From: Telopea speciosissima
Lineage: Eukaryota > Streptophyta > Magnoliopsida > Proteales > Proteaceae
DNA length: 64,000 bases
Assembly: GCF_018873765.1 (NCBI RefSeq)
Contig: NC_057917.1
Span: 53,127,464 to 53,191,463, forward strand
Reading direction: 5' to 3'
Under the pieces are notes generated by a model. It did not search any database, was not told the DNA's origin, and saw nothing but the letters and a program-made list of their open reading frames with translations. A program made the translations under genes and the position numbers. This document shows, piece after piece, positions 31,002 to 42,559 of this stretch (the stretch's first letter is position 1; every line of letters begins with the position of its first letter).

Positions 31002-34000
31002 TGTTATGGAGAGTCCTATCTACATGGTCACACACACTAACAAGGTTCCCAGTACAGTTGTCACACAGTTAGTTATAGGGTGTTGTAACCAGTTATGTAT
31101 ATATATATATATATGTGTAATACCTCAGTTATTAATGAGAAAATGAGACTCTTCACATGGTATAATACGCTATTCATACTCATCTGAGTTGTTTTCTTGG
31201 TTCCTGTGATGTTTCTTGATTCTTGTGCAAACGTTTGAAGCCCTCTTTTACTTTCTTGGTTTCTTTCTTGTTTCTCCGCTCTTCCATGGCGTTGCCTTCG
31301 TCCACTCCGACGGTTCCTACGAATATGGCGCCTCAGCTGCCGTTGAAGCTTGGTGGTTCCAACTATATGCTTTGGCGTGCGCAGTTCTTGCCTCTGCTGT
31401 GTGGCTACAATCTATTGGGATGCGTCGATGGCTCCTTCCTACGACCTGCTAGTGGTTCTCCGGACTCTGTTCATTCCGGCGGTCTGAGGATGCTGCCACT
31501 CTCTGGGAGAGGCAGGATCAACTTATCTTGAGTTGGATCATAGCATCCCTTACCGAATCCACTGTCTCTCACGTCGTCGGTGCCCAAACTGCTCATGAGG
31601 CTTGGGAAACCCTCGCTTGAATCTTTGCTCCTTCCCGCACTCGGATAATGGACTTGAAGGATCGCCTCTTTCGTCTTCAGCGAGGTTCAGATTCAGTTAC
31701 TGACTACCTCCTCTTTGCACGCTCCATTGTTGATACCTTGGCTGCCATTGATCAGCCTATCAGTGACGAAGATCTGGTGTTGGCGGTGCTCCGAGGTCTT
31801 GGTAGTGAGTATCGTGATTTTGCGACATCCATTCGTCTCCACTCTTCTCCGGTTTCATTTATCGAGCTCACTGGTTTATTGCTGAGTCACGAGAACTTTT
31901 TGCACTCCTCTGATGGTCTCTTTCCAGTCACCACTGCGAATATGGTTGCTGTGCCATATGGTTCTCACCGATCTGATGACTCTTCTTCCAGATCTGTTGA
32001 CTCCCCTTCCAGATCTGGAGGTCGTCGTTCTCGTGGTTCTCGTTATCGTGGCAATCTTCGCTACTCCAACAACAATTCTAGGCAATTTTCGGACCAGAAT
32101 GGTGGTTCTGGCAGTCAGCCCTATCTCTCGTCCTCTGGTTCACGGCAAGATCTGTCTCAGCCTCACTCTGCTCCCCGAGTCATTGGTACTCCCATGGTGG
32201 GTTCACCTCCGGTGAATTGCTCTGTTCCGACGACTTGCTCCACCTGTCAGATATGCAATCAGCCTGGGCATTTGACTTCTAACTGCCCCCAGAGGTTCAA
32301 CCATGCCTTCCTCGGTACGTGTTTCCTTTCCAATTTCCTCTAGCTCTGCTTCTTCTTGGTTATTGGATACTGGTTCTAATAACCATATCACTGTAGACAT
32401 TAGTAATTTGGTTATTTCATCTCCCTATTCTAGATCTGATCAAATTGTTGTAGGTAATGGTAGTCATCTTTTCATTTCTCATATTGGATCCTCGAACTAT
32501 TATTGTTCTGATCATGCTTTTTCATTACATAATGTTCTTTTGGTTCCTATGATTCATCAGAATCTGCTGTCGGCACAACGTTTTTCTGTTGATAATAATG
32601 TGCATTTGGAATTCTATTCTACCTATTTCTTGATTAAGGACAATCAGACGAACATGATCTTATACAGAGGCTTGAGTAGCAATGGGCTCTATGAGCTGCC
32701 CCTGGTTCGATGTTCCCCATCACTATCTCTTTCCGTTGTTCGTGCTCCTCTGGCCGACTGGCACTGTAGGCTTGGTCATCCTTCCTTCAAGACTGTTTGA
32801 AGTCTCGTCAAGCAATTTGCATTACCTTCATTTACTACTACTCATTCTTTGTGTGGAACTTGTGCATGTTCTAAAAGCCACAGGCTTCCTCTTTCTGTTA
32901 CTAATTCATTGAGCATGTATTCTCTAGAACTGTTACATTGTGATGTATGGGGCCCTGCCCCTGTAGCTTTTGTGGATAATTTTCGCTATTATGTTGTCTT
33001 CATAGATGACTTCAGTCGTTACATTTGGTTATTTCCACTGGTCCGCAAGAGTGATGTTTTACCAATCTTTACAAGGTTTAAGGTGTTGGTGGAAAACTAC
33101 TTTTCAAGGACCATTAAGTGTGTCCAAACTGATGGAGGAGGAGAGTTCGGTGTACTAGATTCCTTTCTGCAGGTTCATGGTATTTCCAAACGGATATCTT
33201 GTTCACATACTCAGGCGCAAAATGGTGCTGCTGAACGCAAGCACCGTCATATTACGGAGAGTGGCCTTGCTCTTCTCCTACATGCCAATGTGCCACCTAA
33301 ATACTAGTCTTATGCGTTCCTAACTGCAATGTATCTTATTAACCGGCTACCATCGCCTCTCATTGGTTCCCAAAGCCCCTATAAGTGGCTGTTTAATATT
33401 GCACCTGACTACTATTTTTTGCGCACGTTTAGATGTCTGTGCTATCCGTGGCTACGGCCCTATGCTCAACACAAATTGGACTCCCGATCCAAGCCCTGTT
33501 TATTTCTTGGTTACTCACGGTCACATAAAAGATATCAGTGTTTGGACCTTTTTACCCAACGTTTATATGTTGCACGAGATGTTCTTTTTGACGAGTCCAC
33601 GTTTCCGTTCTCAAATTCATCTACTTGGGCTGGCGCCACGACCACAGAGCTGGATCCTTAGTTCTTTACTGCACCACTTGTGCTCCTGCCATGTTCTGCC
33701 GATGCTGGCCCATCCAGTGCTACATCGACTCCCACTGGTTCCTTGCTTTGCGACACTGACATCGGCCTCGATGTCCCTGGGCCCCCACCGGCTTATGGGC
33801 CCTCACCCTCATCGTCTCATGGACCCTTACCGACTCGTGGACCCTCACCGTCTCATGGACCACCGTCCTCTTTGCCTCCTGGGCTACCTAGTCCCAGAGG
33901 GCTTGCTCTAGGCCCACCTGTTCCTGTTGTGCTTTCCACAATTGGGCCTTCCCATCCAATGATTACTTAGAGCAGGACTGGTTCTCTTCGCCCCACGCAG

Positions 34001-35690
34001 CGCTTGAACCTTGCTGCAACTCCTCTTGTTACCGTTGATTTGGTCGAACCCACCTGCTACACACAGGCCATGCGCTCTCTGCCATGGCGCCAAGCGATGG
34101 AAGATGACTTTGACGCTTTACTTCGGAATGGTACCTGGGATTTGGTTCCCCGCTCTCCGAGTCAGAATGTGGTTGGGTGCAAATGGGTGTTCCGCCTTAA
34201 ACGTAAGGCGGATGGGACCATCGAACGTTATAAGGCCCGTCTTGAAGCCAAGGGCTTTCATCAGCGCCCTGGGTGAGAGGTCCTACGGAATCATGCCAAG
34301 CGTTTGCGTCTTCCTTGTCTGAGACGTCTTTTGTGCCAACCTCCCTGCTTTGAGGATCCAGCGGCTCCAGCCCACGTCTGTCGCCTATGTAAGTCCCTTT
34401 TTGGCTTGCGCCAGGCCCCCAGGGAATGGTTCAACAGACTCGGTGGTTTTTTACTATCGTGTAGCTTCTATGCTTCTAAGACTGATGTCTCCCTATTCAT
34501 CTATCGTCAGGGCACTGTGGTTTTGTATCTATTGATATATGTGGATGATCTAGTGCTCACTGGGAATGATCCTTCTGCCATTACCGCTTTGGTCCGACAG
34601 ATGTCCACTGCCTTTGCTCTTAAAGAGCTTGGGGAGTTGAGTTTTTTCTTAGGTATGGGGGTTATAAGGACTTCTGCTGGTCTTTTTCTCAATTAGGCTA
34701 AATATGTTCATGATTTACTAGCCAGCGTCAATATGGGCTCTGCCAAGCCGGTGTTCACTCCGATTGCGGCTGGTGTCTCCTTGTCCCTCACTACGGGTAC
34801 ACCCTTGCCTGATGGTAGTGAATATCGTCGTGTTGTTGGGGCTCTCCAATACTTAACCCTCACACGGCCAGATATCAGTTTTGTTGTGAGCCGTGTTGCA
34901 TAGTTTATACACAGCCCTACAGATGCTCACTGGGCTGCAATGAAGCATATCTTGCGGTTTCTCCTTCATACGCCCACTTATGGCTTAGTCTTTTGTCGTT
35001 AGTCCACGATGTCGCTGGTAGCTTATTCTGATGCTGACTAGGCAGGTTGTCCCATTGACCGTAAGTCCACGACTGGCTACTGTGTGTATCTTGGTTCACA
35101 TTAGATCTCTTAGTCCTCTCACAAACAGAAACTGTCTCTCGGTCTTCCACAGAGGCTGAATACCATAGCTGTCGCCTCAGTTGCTGCTAAGATTGTTTGG
35201 CTTCGCTCTCTGCTCCATGAGTTAGGTGTCTTCTTGGCTACAGCCCCAGTTGTCTGCTATAACAACATTGGCGCGAAATATCTAACTGCCAATCCGCTGT
35301 TTCATGCTCGGATGAAACACATTGACATCGATTTTCATTTTGTGCGTGATATGGTTGATTCGAAACAACTCCACGCCCGCTATGTTTCGACTGTTGATCA
35401 GCATGCCAATGTCTTGACAAAAGGTCTTTCTCGACCCCGGTTCAGCTATCTTCGGTCCAAACTCAACGTCGGTCACACCCCGTTGAGCTTGAGGGGGCGT
35501 GTTATGGAGAGTCCTACCTACACGATCACACATACTAACAAGGTTCTCAGTACAACTGTCACGTAGTGTGCTGAGTACAGCTGTCACACAGTTAGTTATA
35601 GGTTGTTGTAACCAGTTATGGGTTCCCTTATGTGTGTATATATATAAGTGTAATACCTCAGTTATTAATGAGAAAATGAGACTCTTCACA
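31002..35690 (+). mobile_element. Ty1/copia retrotransposon 2, complete with both LTRs
   Basis: The 5' LTR is 31002-31157 and the 3' LTR 35500-35690; both start TGTTATGGAGAGTCCTA and end AGACTCTTCACA. A primer site TGGTATAATA follows at 31158, and a purine tract (GAGCTTGAGGGGGCG) precedes the 3' LTR. The flanks GTTTC (30997-31001) and ATTTC (35691-35695) are a one-mismatch target duplication. The LTRs differ mainly by an extra segment of about 35 bp in the 3' copy. The element lies about 0.7 kb after the DnaJ16 stop, in the same orientation. Confidence 0.92.
31286..35486 (+). pseudogene. Copia 2 gag-pol, inactivated
   Basis: Domains lie in order. Gag (MALPSSTPTVPTNM, LKLGGSNYMLWRAQF) ends in the zinc knuckle CQICNQPGHLTSNCPQ at about 32245. 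Protease has the DTG motif (SWLLDTGSNNHIT, about 32360). Integrase includes HCDVWGP and FIDDFSRYIWLFPL (32.9-33.1 kb). RT runs from WRQAMEDDFDALLRNGTWDL (34.1 kb) to LLIYVDDLVLTGNDPS (34.5 kb). RNase H ends near 35480 (CYNNIGAKYL, HIDIDFHFVRD). Stops and frameshifts break it repeatedly, for example a TAG after QLS-type codons and frameshifts near 32340 and 33300. About 0.2 kb of RT between HQRPG (34275) and the PPGF-equivalent (34350) is deleted. It cannot encode working enzymes. Confidence 0.9.
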
Positions 35691-36249
35691 ATTTCTCCAT
35701 TTTGGACCTCTTTCTTTCTATGTTATTTTCCGTCAGTCAAGACTTAATTCTTATTCTTTCTTTTCCACTTTGTATTTTCAATCTGATTCTTATTCTCCTG
35801 TGATTAATTCTAGGCCTTTTGGTTTCATTAACCCCATCACTTAAGGATCCCGGTTGGGCTTTTGGCATATTGCTTCATGGTCAAATTTATTTATTTATTT
35901 TTAAGGACTGCATTATGGAATGGCAGAAAGTAGGGTTGAAGTGGAAACTAGAAGCTTACTTCAGGGACTTAAAAAGCAACAGATCGTGTGGGGCGGTAAG
36001 TGATGGAGGTTTGAACTGATCCCTGTGCTTTTAGTTGATCTACTTCCTAAAGTGGAGAAATGTGGTTTGCCCAAGAAATTGTGTTCCATTTCTATTAGAT
36101 ATTAATGGTTTGATTTGGAATAATAAAAAATTACTGTCTGATTTAGTACCCAAAGTAAAGGTTTAAAACTTAGAATTGGGTATGGGATTGGTCTCCATTA
36201 ATTTGGATCGATAGAATCGGGGGAGGATACAATGTCTTGTATTCCATCT
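35691..36249. other. No gene recognised
   Basis: A/T-rich DNA that was joined to 30279-31001 before copia 2 inserted. No domain, RNA gene or further repeat was recognised. Confidence 0.5.
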
Positions 36250-36640
36250 GTTGCATTAGTTGGGTCATTCATCTGGTCCGTTAAGAGGCCGTAGGGACTA
36301 GTTTACCTTGCGCGTTAATCTTTGTTATTGGGGCAGTGGAGAACTGACGGGTCCATGTAAGGGTTCCAGGATGGTAGCCCCCAGGAAAATATTTTTTAGG
36401 GCTATATGGGTATTTCGATAAATTAATTGTATAGGGTTTCTCTATAAATTGTAGTGATGACTCTTCTGCTGTAAGGACGAGCGGCTGTAACCCTATTCTC
36501 CATTGATAGAGAAGCATATTTCATCTCACCGTGGACATAGGCAATCTTGCCGAACCACTTATATCCTTGTGTGCATTGTGTGATTGTTATTTTCGATTTT
36601 CATTCTTTTTCTGCATCGTTTTAGGTTCTCGTCTTCTACA
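36250..36640 (+). repeat. Probable solo LTR of a copia family
   Basis: The 3' half carries the LTR-type segment AGGGTTTCTCTATAAATTG, then GTGGACATAGGCAATCTTGC and CCGAACCACTTATATCC, ending GTCTTCTACA at 36640. Related sequences lie at 42.35-42.55 kb (+) and 56.18-56.43 kb (-). The start is not fixed because no matching target duplication was seen. Confidence 0.5.
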
Positions 36641-37185
36641 CAAGTCACTTTGGCTGATTCCGATCCGATTTCCTAATGCGTGGCAGACAGATTAGGCTGA
36701 AATTTTATGGACATTAATGGATTCAACAAATGGCAACATAGAGCTTAGTCATAGTTGAGTAATTGCATAGTACATGGTTTATTAAAAAAAAATTATAATA
36801 CATGGATGGCTGAAATACAAAGGGATGCATGAAAATACATGAGAGGACATTTGATTGAATTTGAGTTCGAAATTACACACTCTATCCAAGACATTTTCTA
36901 CATAGAAACTGGTGAAAATTGCTACATCATATCTTCATGTAGTACAAATTGGTGCGCAAAGCACGTGATTTTCTTCTACTATTCCCATAGTGAAAAATCT
37001 TTTGTGGATGTTTAGACCACGTGTTGATCATTTTACAACTTCCAGGCCATGGCATCCATTAAATCCATCTTTAATGGGGGTTGTATTTTTGGCAGTCTAA
37101 TGCTCCTGTTTTGTCTTAAAATCTCTTCTACTTCATGTATTTTCATCTTCTTTTTAGCCGAAATGCAAAATACATTATTTTGATT

Positions 37186-39691
37186 TATTGACGTATATAG
37201 AGTTCTCTCCTATAGTAACTCTATATACGATTTTTGTCTCTTCTTGCCCATGGACATGTTCCCCTACAATATTGGCATTTTACCTTTGAAACCACTGTTT
37301 TTTTAATCAATCGAATGCCCTCACGAGTGTCTGACAAAATTTCACCCTTTCAATTGGTCCACCATAAACCTCCTGACTACTCTTTTCTCCGTGTTTTTGG
37401 GTGCCTTTGCTACCCCTTTCTTCGACCTTACAACAATCATAAAATGAACTTTCGTTCCACCCCTTGTGTTTTCCTCGGTTATAGCCCTTCCCACACTGGT
37501 TATCGGTGTCTCGACCTTAAATCTAAGAAAATATGGATTGCTCATCATGTTCGCTTTGGCGAGTTTACTTTCCCATTTTTTTCCTGTCCTTCTTGTGTTT
37601 CATATCCCTCCCCGGTCTCTCCTTCACCCTGGGGTTCCACTCCTTGTGTTATTCCACCCTTACCATTGCCACCACCTACCCTACCACCTCCGCCTATCTC
37701 ATCACCGTCTCCCCCGGCCTCTCCCACCATCCCTATCTTGGTGTCCTCTTCCCCTTCACCGTCCCCTCCCCTGCCCTCTCCACCCACCCGTACCCGCTCC
37801 CTATTCCACCATGCCTGTCTCCCACCAGCCTCCCCCACCTATTATAGTACCCTCCCGCTCCCGCCCCCATGCTTTACATACTGACGTCACTCCCCCCTGA
37901 GCCTACTTGTTTTTCACATGCATCTAAACTCCCGGAGTGGCGAACTACAATGGCTGAAGAATTTAATGCACTGCTAAAAAATGGCACCTGGTCACTGGTT
38001 CCTAGATCTCCTACCATGAATCTTGTCGGTTGCAAATGGGTTTACCATGTGAAGCACAAGGCAAATGGCTCTCTTAAGCGTTATAAGGCCTGTTTGATTG
38101 CAAAAGGGTTTAACTAGCAACCTGACATTGATTCTCTTGAGACTTTCAGTCCGGTTGTAAAACCCACGACAATTCGATCTATCTTAACAATTGTAGTTTC
38201 TCAGGGTTGGCCGGTTCGCCAACTTGATGTTCAGAATGCCTTCCTGCATGGTATTCTTTCAGAGGATGTGTTTATGGTGCAGCCACCCGGCTTTGTTAAC
38301 AGTACCCGACCTAATCATGTGTGTAAACTTCACAGGTCGCTATACGGACTGAAACAGGTGCCTCATGCTTGGTTCCATCGCCTCTCTCAATACCTTATTC
38401 AGTTGGGTTTTCATGCTTCTCAAACGGATCCTTCACTCTTTATTTTTAAGGATGCCATTCACACTATATATGTCCTAATTTATGTGGATGATATTTTGGT
38501 TACAAGCAATTTGCTGACCGTGTCACTTCTCTCCTCAATCAGTTGTCCTCTGAGTTTGCCATTAAGGACCTCGGCCCGCTGTCCTTCTTCCTTGGGATCG
38601 AAGTGACCTATAGCTCTAAAGGTCTCTTGCTTTCTCAATCTCGGTATGTGTCCGATCTACTACAACATGCCGGTATGGTCGACTGCAAGCCCTGCTCCAC
38701 CCCCATGGCTACCACCATCACATCCCCTGCCTCATGGGGTGCTCCTTTCTCCGATGCTACTAAGTACCGCTCCATAGTGGGTGCTCTCCAATATGTTACA
38801 CTCATGCACCTTGATGTTGCCTTTGCTGTAAATCGTGTATGCCAGTATATGCATGCACCCACTGAGGATCATTGGTCTCTTGTCAAACGTATCATGCGTT
38901 ACTTGAAGGCCACTCTCACACATGGTTTTCTCATCAGTCGATCTCCTGATCGAACCTTACATGCATACTCTGATGCAGATTGGGCTGGCAGTATTGAGGA
39001 TCGTAAATCTACGGGCGCCTATGCTATTTTCCTTGGCCCCAACCTGATCTCCTGGAACTCTCGCAAACAATGTACTGTTGCTCGCTCTTCTACAAAATCT
39101 GAGTACAAAGCCTTGGCTGATGTTGCTGCCGAACTTGTTTGGCTTGAGTCTCTTTCATTGAGTTGGGTTTCACCCTACTTGGTCCTCCCATTTTTTGGTG
39201 TGACAATATTGGTGCAACCTATTTATCGGCAAACTCAGTCTTCCATGCTCGCACTAAGCATGTGGAGATTGACTTTCACTTTGTTCGAGATCGTGTTGCT
39301 AGGTGCCAACTGTCCGTTCAGTTCATCTCCACCACTGATCAACTTGCTACTGCTCTTAACAAGCCACTTTCTACTGCGTGGTTCCAATTCTTGCGGGACA
39401 AATTGAAGATTCGTTGTCACGACTCGTCATCTTGAGGGGGTGTGTTGACGTATATAGAGTTTCTCTCCTATAGCAACTCTATATACGGTTTAGTCATTGA
39501 TTATATTTAGGATTTCCTTTCCTATTCTATGCGTTATCACATGTGCAATATTCTAGGATTTGTTTCCTATTGTAATCGTGATCACATGTGGATGATCCGA
39601 TCCAATCCTCTAGGGTTTCCATACCTTTTCTCTTGTATAAAATCACATTGTGATTGTTAATGAATAAAATACAGAATTCTAAGTTACAATA
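37186..39691 (+). mobile_element. Ty1/copia retrotransposon 3, internally deleted
   Basis: It is flanked by a perfect TGATT duplication (37181-37185, 39692-39696). The 3' LTR is 39443-39691 (TGTTGACGTATATAGAG ... AAGTTACAATA). At the 5' side only the first 45 bp or so of the LTR remain (37186-37230), fused directly to integrase. The rest of the 5' LTR, gag, protease and the start of integrase are missing. What remains encodes integrase C-terminus (HVPLQYWHFTFETTVFLINR), a Pro/Ser-rich linker, RT (CKWVYHVKHKANGSLKRYKA; IYVDDILVTSN) and RNase H (SDADWAGSIEDRKSTGAYA), with a TAG at about 38115 and frameshifts near 38520 and 39150. Confidence 0.88.
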
Positions 39692-39715
39692 TGATTCAAT
39701 AACTAATACATATTA

Positions 39716-39852
39716 GGCTGTGTTTGGTATGTATTCTTGGGATAGAATCTGGGTCTAGAACACATTTTGAAACCCAATTTGTTTCTATTTTTTCCCTTTA
39801 AAATGTGATTTAAACCTAGAATCTATTCCGAGAATACATACCAAACACAACC
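39716..39852. mobile_element. Tourist-like (PIF/Harbinger) MITE
   Basis: It is 137 bp with inverted ends GGCTGTGTTTGGTATGTATTC and, reversed, GGTTGTGTTTGGTATGTATTC, which are 21-base termini with one mismatch. TTA target duplications flank it (39713-39715, 39853-39855). A related, more decayed copy lies at 48955-49098. Confidence 0.85.
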
Positions 39853-39855
39853 TTA

Positions 39856-41118
39856 ACATCCATCCCGGCCAGGTTTGACCCCACTTTCGTAGTCAGATAT
39901 ATGGAGATAGGGTTGGGGTCGAATTGACAAATGCAGGCCTCTTCTTGCCTGTTTATTAGCATCCAATGTTCCATAGATTCAAAGTTTCGAAACTTTGAAA
40001 GAACATATCACATCTTGTCTTGCATGGACAAACACCTTAAGTAGGACAAATTAAGAACCATCTCATGTTTCTCCATTATACTATATTTATTCAGAAACAA
40101 GATCAATTAATTACTATCTAGATTAAGCCAAGATTTAGAGCACCCATGGGGTGAAAGAGCAGCCATGGACCTTTCTATTTAGCTCATTAAGTATCAGATT
40201 ATGGTCCCCCATTGTACTATAGATGGTTAATGGATTCATAGGACTGGCGTTTCTCCTGGACTGACCGCCGTTTCCAAGTTTACTGGTCCCTTAATCCTGA
40301 TTTTTAGTAACCGCCTTCTCCGTCGATGCATGACCAATATTTTAATCTCATTGCAAAGTACAATTAGCATTGAAATCGCGCAACAAATTAATTTGAAAAT
40401 AATGGTAAACATAGTCACATTGCTCATAAACAATAAATAAGCTTACGTGCAAGTTAATAGTTTTCTAGATGAGACTAAAGAACGTACATCTTCTTAGGTA
40501 ATCTATTTTAAGGAAAAAATTAATCAAGATACAACAACAGCTGAGCAAACCCAATTTCAAAATTTTATTTTATATCATAGAAGGTTCCTTCTTGTGTCAG
40601 AAATCAATATTTTCCTTTGCCAATTAAACTCTGCAGAGCTAGAAGATGACCTAATGCATATACTTAAAAGACTACAATTATTTAATTAAGGAGAGTTTGT
40701 CTTTGAGTCTCTTGACCCTGGTTTCCTGTTGGAAACAATTTTTTGTTTTTTAATTTTTTGTTTTATATGTTAGAGCCTTGCAACTAACTAGAATCTCCAG
40801 GGGACATGCCTCCAAAATTCAAAGATAGTTTATCTAAGTCTCTTTCTTTACTAAAATAGGAACCTCAAGACTCAAGTAGGGAGGGGGGGGTGTATTAATA
40901 CTCAAAACAGTTAAAACACTTTTCTTAAGACCAAGTCCACATGCTCATAAATACCAAAGAATACTCTTTGTCATGTGCATTGGTTTCCAAACACATGTCT
41001 TTGAGTTCCATAGTCATGTGTATGTATATGTAGCTTACTTTACAGGTAACATCCACAGTTATTTTTGTCTCATTAATTGACCAAACCTCATATCAATCTA
41101 ATTCAAGACTTGTATTTT
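39856..41118. other. No gene recognised
   Basis: A/T-rich intergenic DNA. Short frames only; no coding signature, RNA gene or element end was identified. Confidence 0.5.
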
Positions 41119-41503
41119 GGGTACATTACATGTCACCCCCTGATTTTCAAACGAAACTCAGATCACCCCCTGGTTTTTTAAAAAACTCAAATCACCCTGT
41201 CTATAAAAACGGTGTTAATCTATTGTTAGTTATTGGTGTGAAATGATTATTTTATCCTTGTACTAAAACATTGAAATTAAATTTACAATATTACCCTTCC
41301 TTTATCTTTAACATTGGTCAATGGTAGTTTAGGGATTTAAATTTATTTAACTAGCTGACATCATCACTTAACAGCATAAAACTAACGATAGAGACTAATT
41401 TGTCATATTGGAATCTAAACCAGGGGATGATTTGAGTTTTTTCAAAAACAAGGGGGTGATCTGAGTTTTGTTTGAAAATCAGGGGGTGACCTATAATTTA
41501 CCC
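41119..41503. mobile_element. Mutator-like MITE with long inverted termini
   Basis: Inverted ends of about 50 bp: GGGTACATTACATGTCACCC and, reversed, GGGTAAATTATAGGTCACCC, each continuing CCTGATTTTCAAAC. Flanking 9-mers TTGTATTTT (41110-41118) and TTTTATTTT (41504-41512) match at 8 of 9. A related left end occurs at 63008. Confidence 0.75.
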
Positions 41504-42329
41504 TTTTATTTTTTATTTTTTAAAATAAATCTCAAAGGAGGGAATTCATTGGAAGCTAATAAAATCTAGACATTCTGATCTAGGTTTAGTTCCATGTCAA
41601 TTAATATAAAGTTTATAGAGCTACTTCACATGACTTAAAGCTAACTCCACCCAACCTCCCTCTTATTATTTTAATATTTGAAGTGGGTAGTGCCACTTTT
41701 AATACTTCAAATGGGGTTTTATCAAGTCATTCCACATTGCTTGTATTGCTTAACATGCTTTGAACAAATCCATAAAAGGGATATCAACTTAAAACTCAAG
41801 TCAATCAGAGAGATAGACAGAGAGAGAGAGAGAGAGAAAACAAAAAAACTTTTGGGTCCTTTCAAAAGTAATGGCTACAATAAGAAACAAAGATGGTTAC
41901 CAAGTTAATGGGGCTGTATTATAGTAGGAACATGTATGTAATAATCTTGTCTAAATTAAATTAATAAAATAATGTCCCATTATATAGTTTTTACTTAATA
42001 AACACAACTTGGTGGGACATATGCAGGATTTGGGCAATCTCAAATGTTAACATCTGCATCACTTCAATCAACTCCCAAGTAAGCATGATTTAGGCCTCTT
42101 CATATCTTTTATTATATTTGATGGTGGAAACCATTACAACAAGAGCAAAAGTTCATGTTCAAGAAGACAGTTGTGTTGATCAATTCACAAGGTAGAAATA
42201 AGTGATTAGAGATAATTCCATGACCCTACTACATAAACCAACTTAACAAAAAAGTTATTAGATAATTTCATCATCACCCTACGTAAATTTCACCATGCAT
42301 GTGTGTGTGTAAGAGAGAGTGAACTATAT

Positions 42330-42556
42330 GGTTATTTCGATAAATTTCTTATATAGGGTTTCACTATAAATATGTAGCGAGATTTCTTTCTCAGTAATCA
42401 ATTTGAGAGGTTTGAAGACGAATTGCTGTAATACTATTCTCCATTGATAGTTAAGCAGATCTCGTCTTACTGTGGATGTAGGTAATCTTGTCAAACCATA
42501 TATGTAAGTAAATCTTTATGTTCGATTGTATGATTGTTTATTTGCGATTTCTATTC
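42330..42556 (+). repeat. Copia LTR remnant, same family as 36.4-36.6 kb
   Basis: It contains TTATATAGGGTTTCACTATA, then CTCCATTGATAG, TGTGGATGTAGGTAATCTTG and CAAACCATATATGTAAG in the same order as the 36.4-36.6 kb copy. No internal domain or target duplication was found. Confidence 0.5.
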
Positions 42557-42559
42557 ATC

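Noticed and set aside
31216..31531. Two plus-strand frames treated as separate genes
   Set aside because: Both are frames over the gag start of copia 2.
37466..37900. Overlapping Pro/His-rich frames on both strands
   Set aside because: Alternate frames of the Pro/Ser linker between integrase and RT of copia 3.
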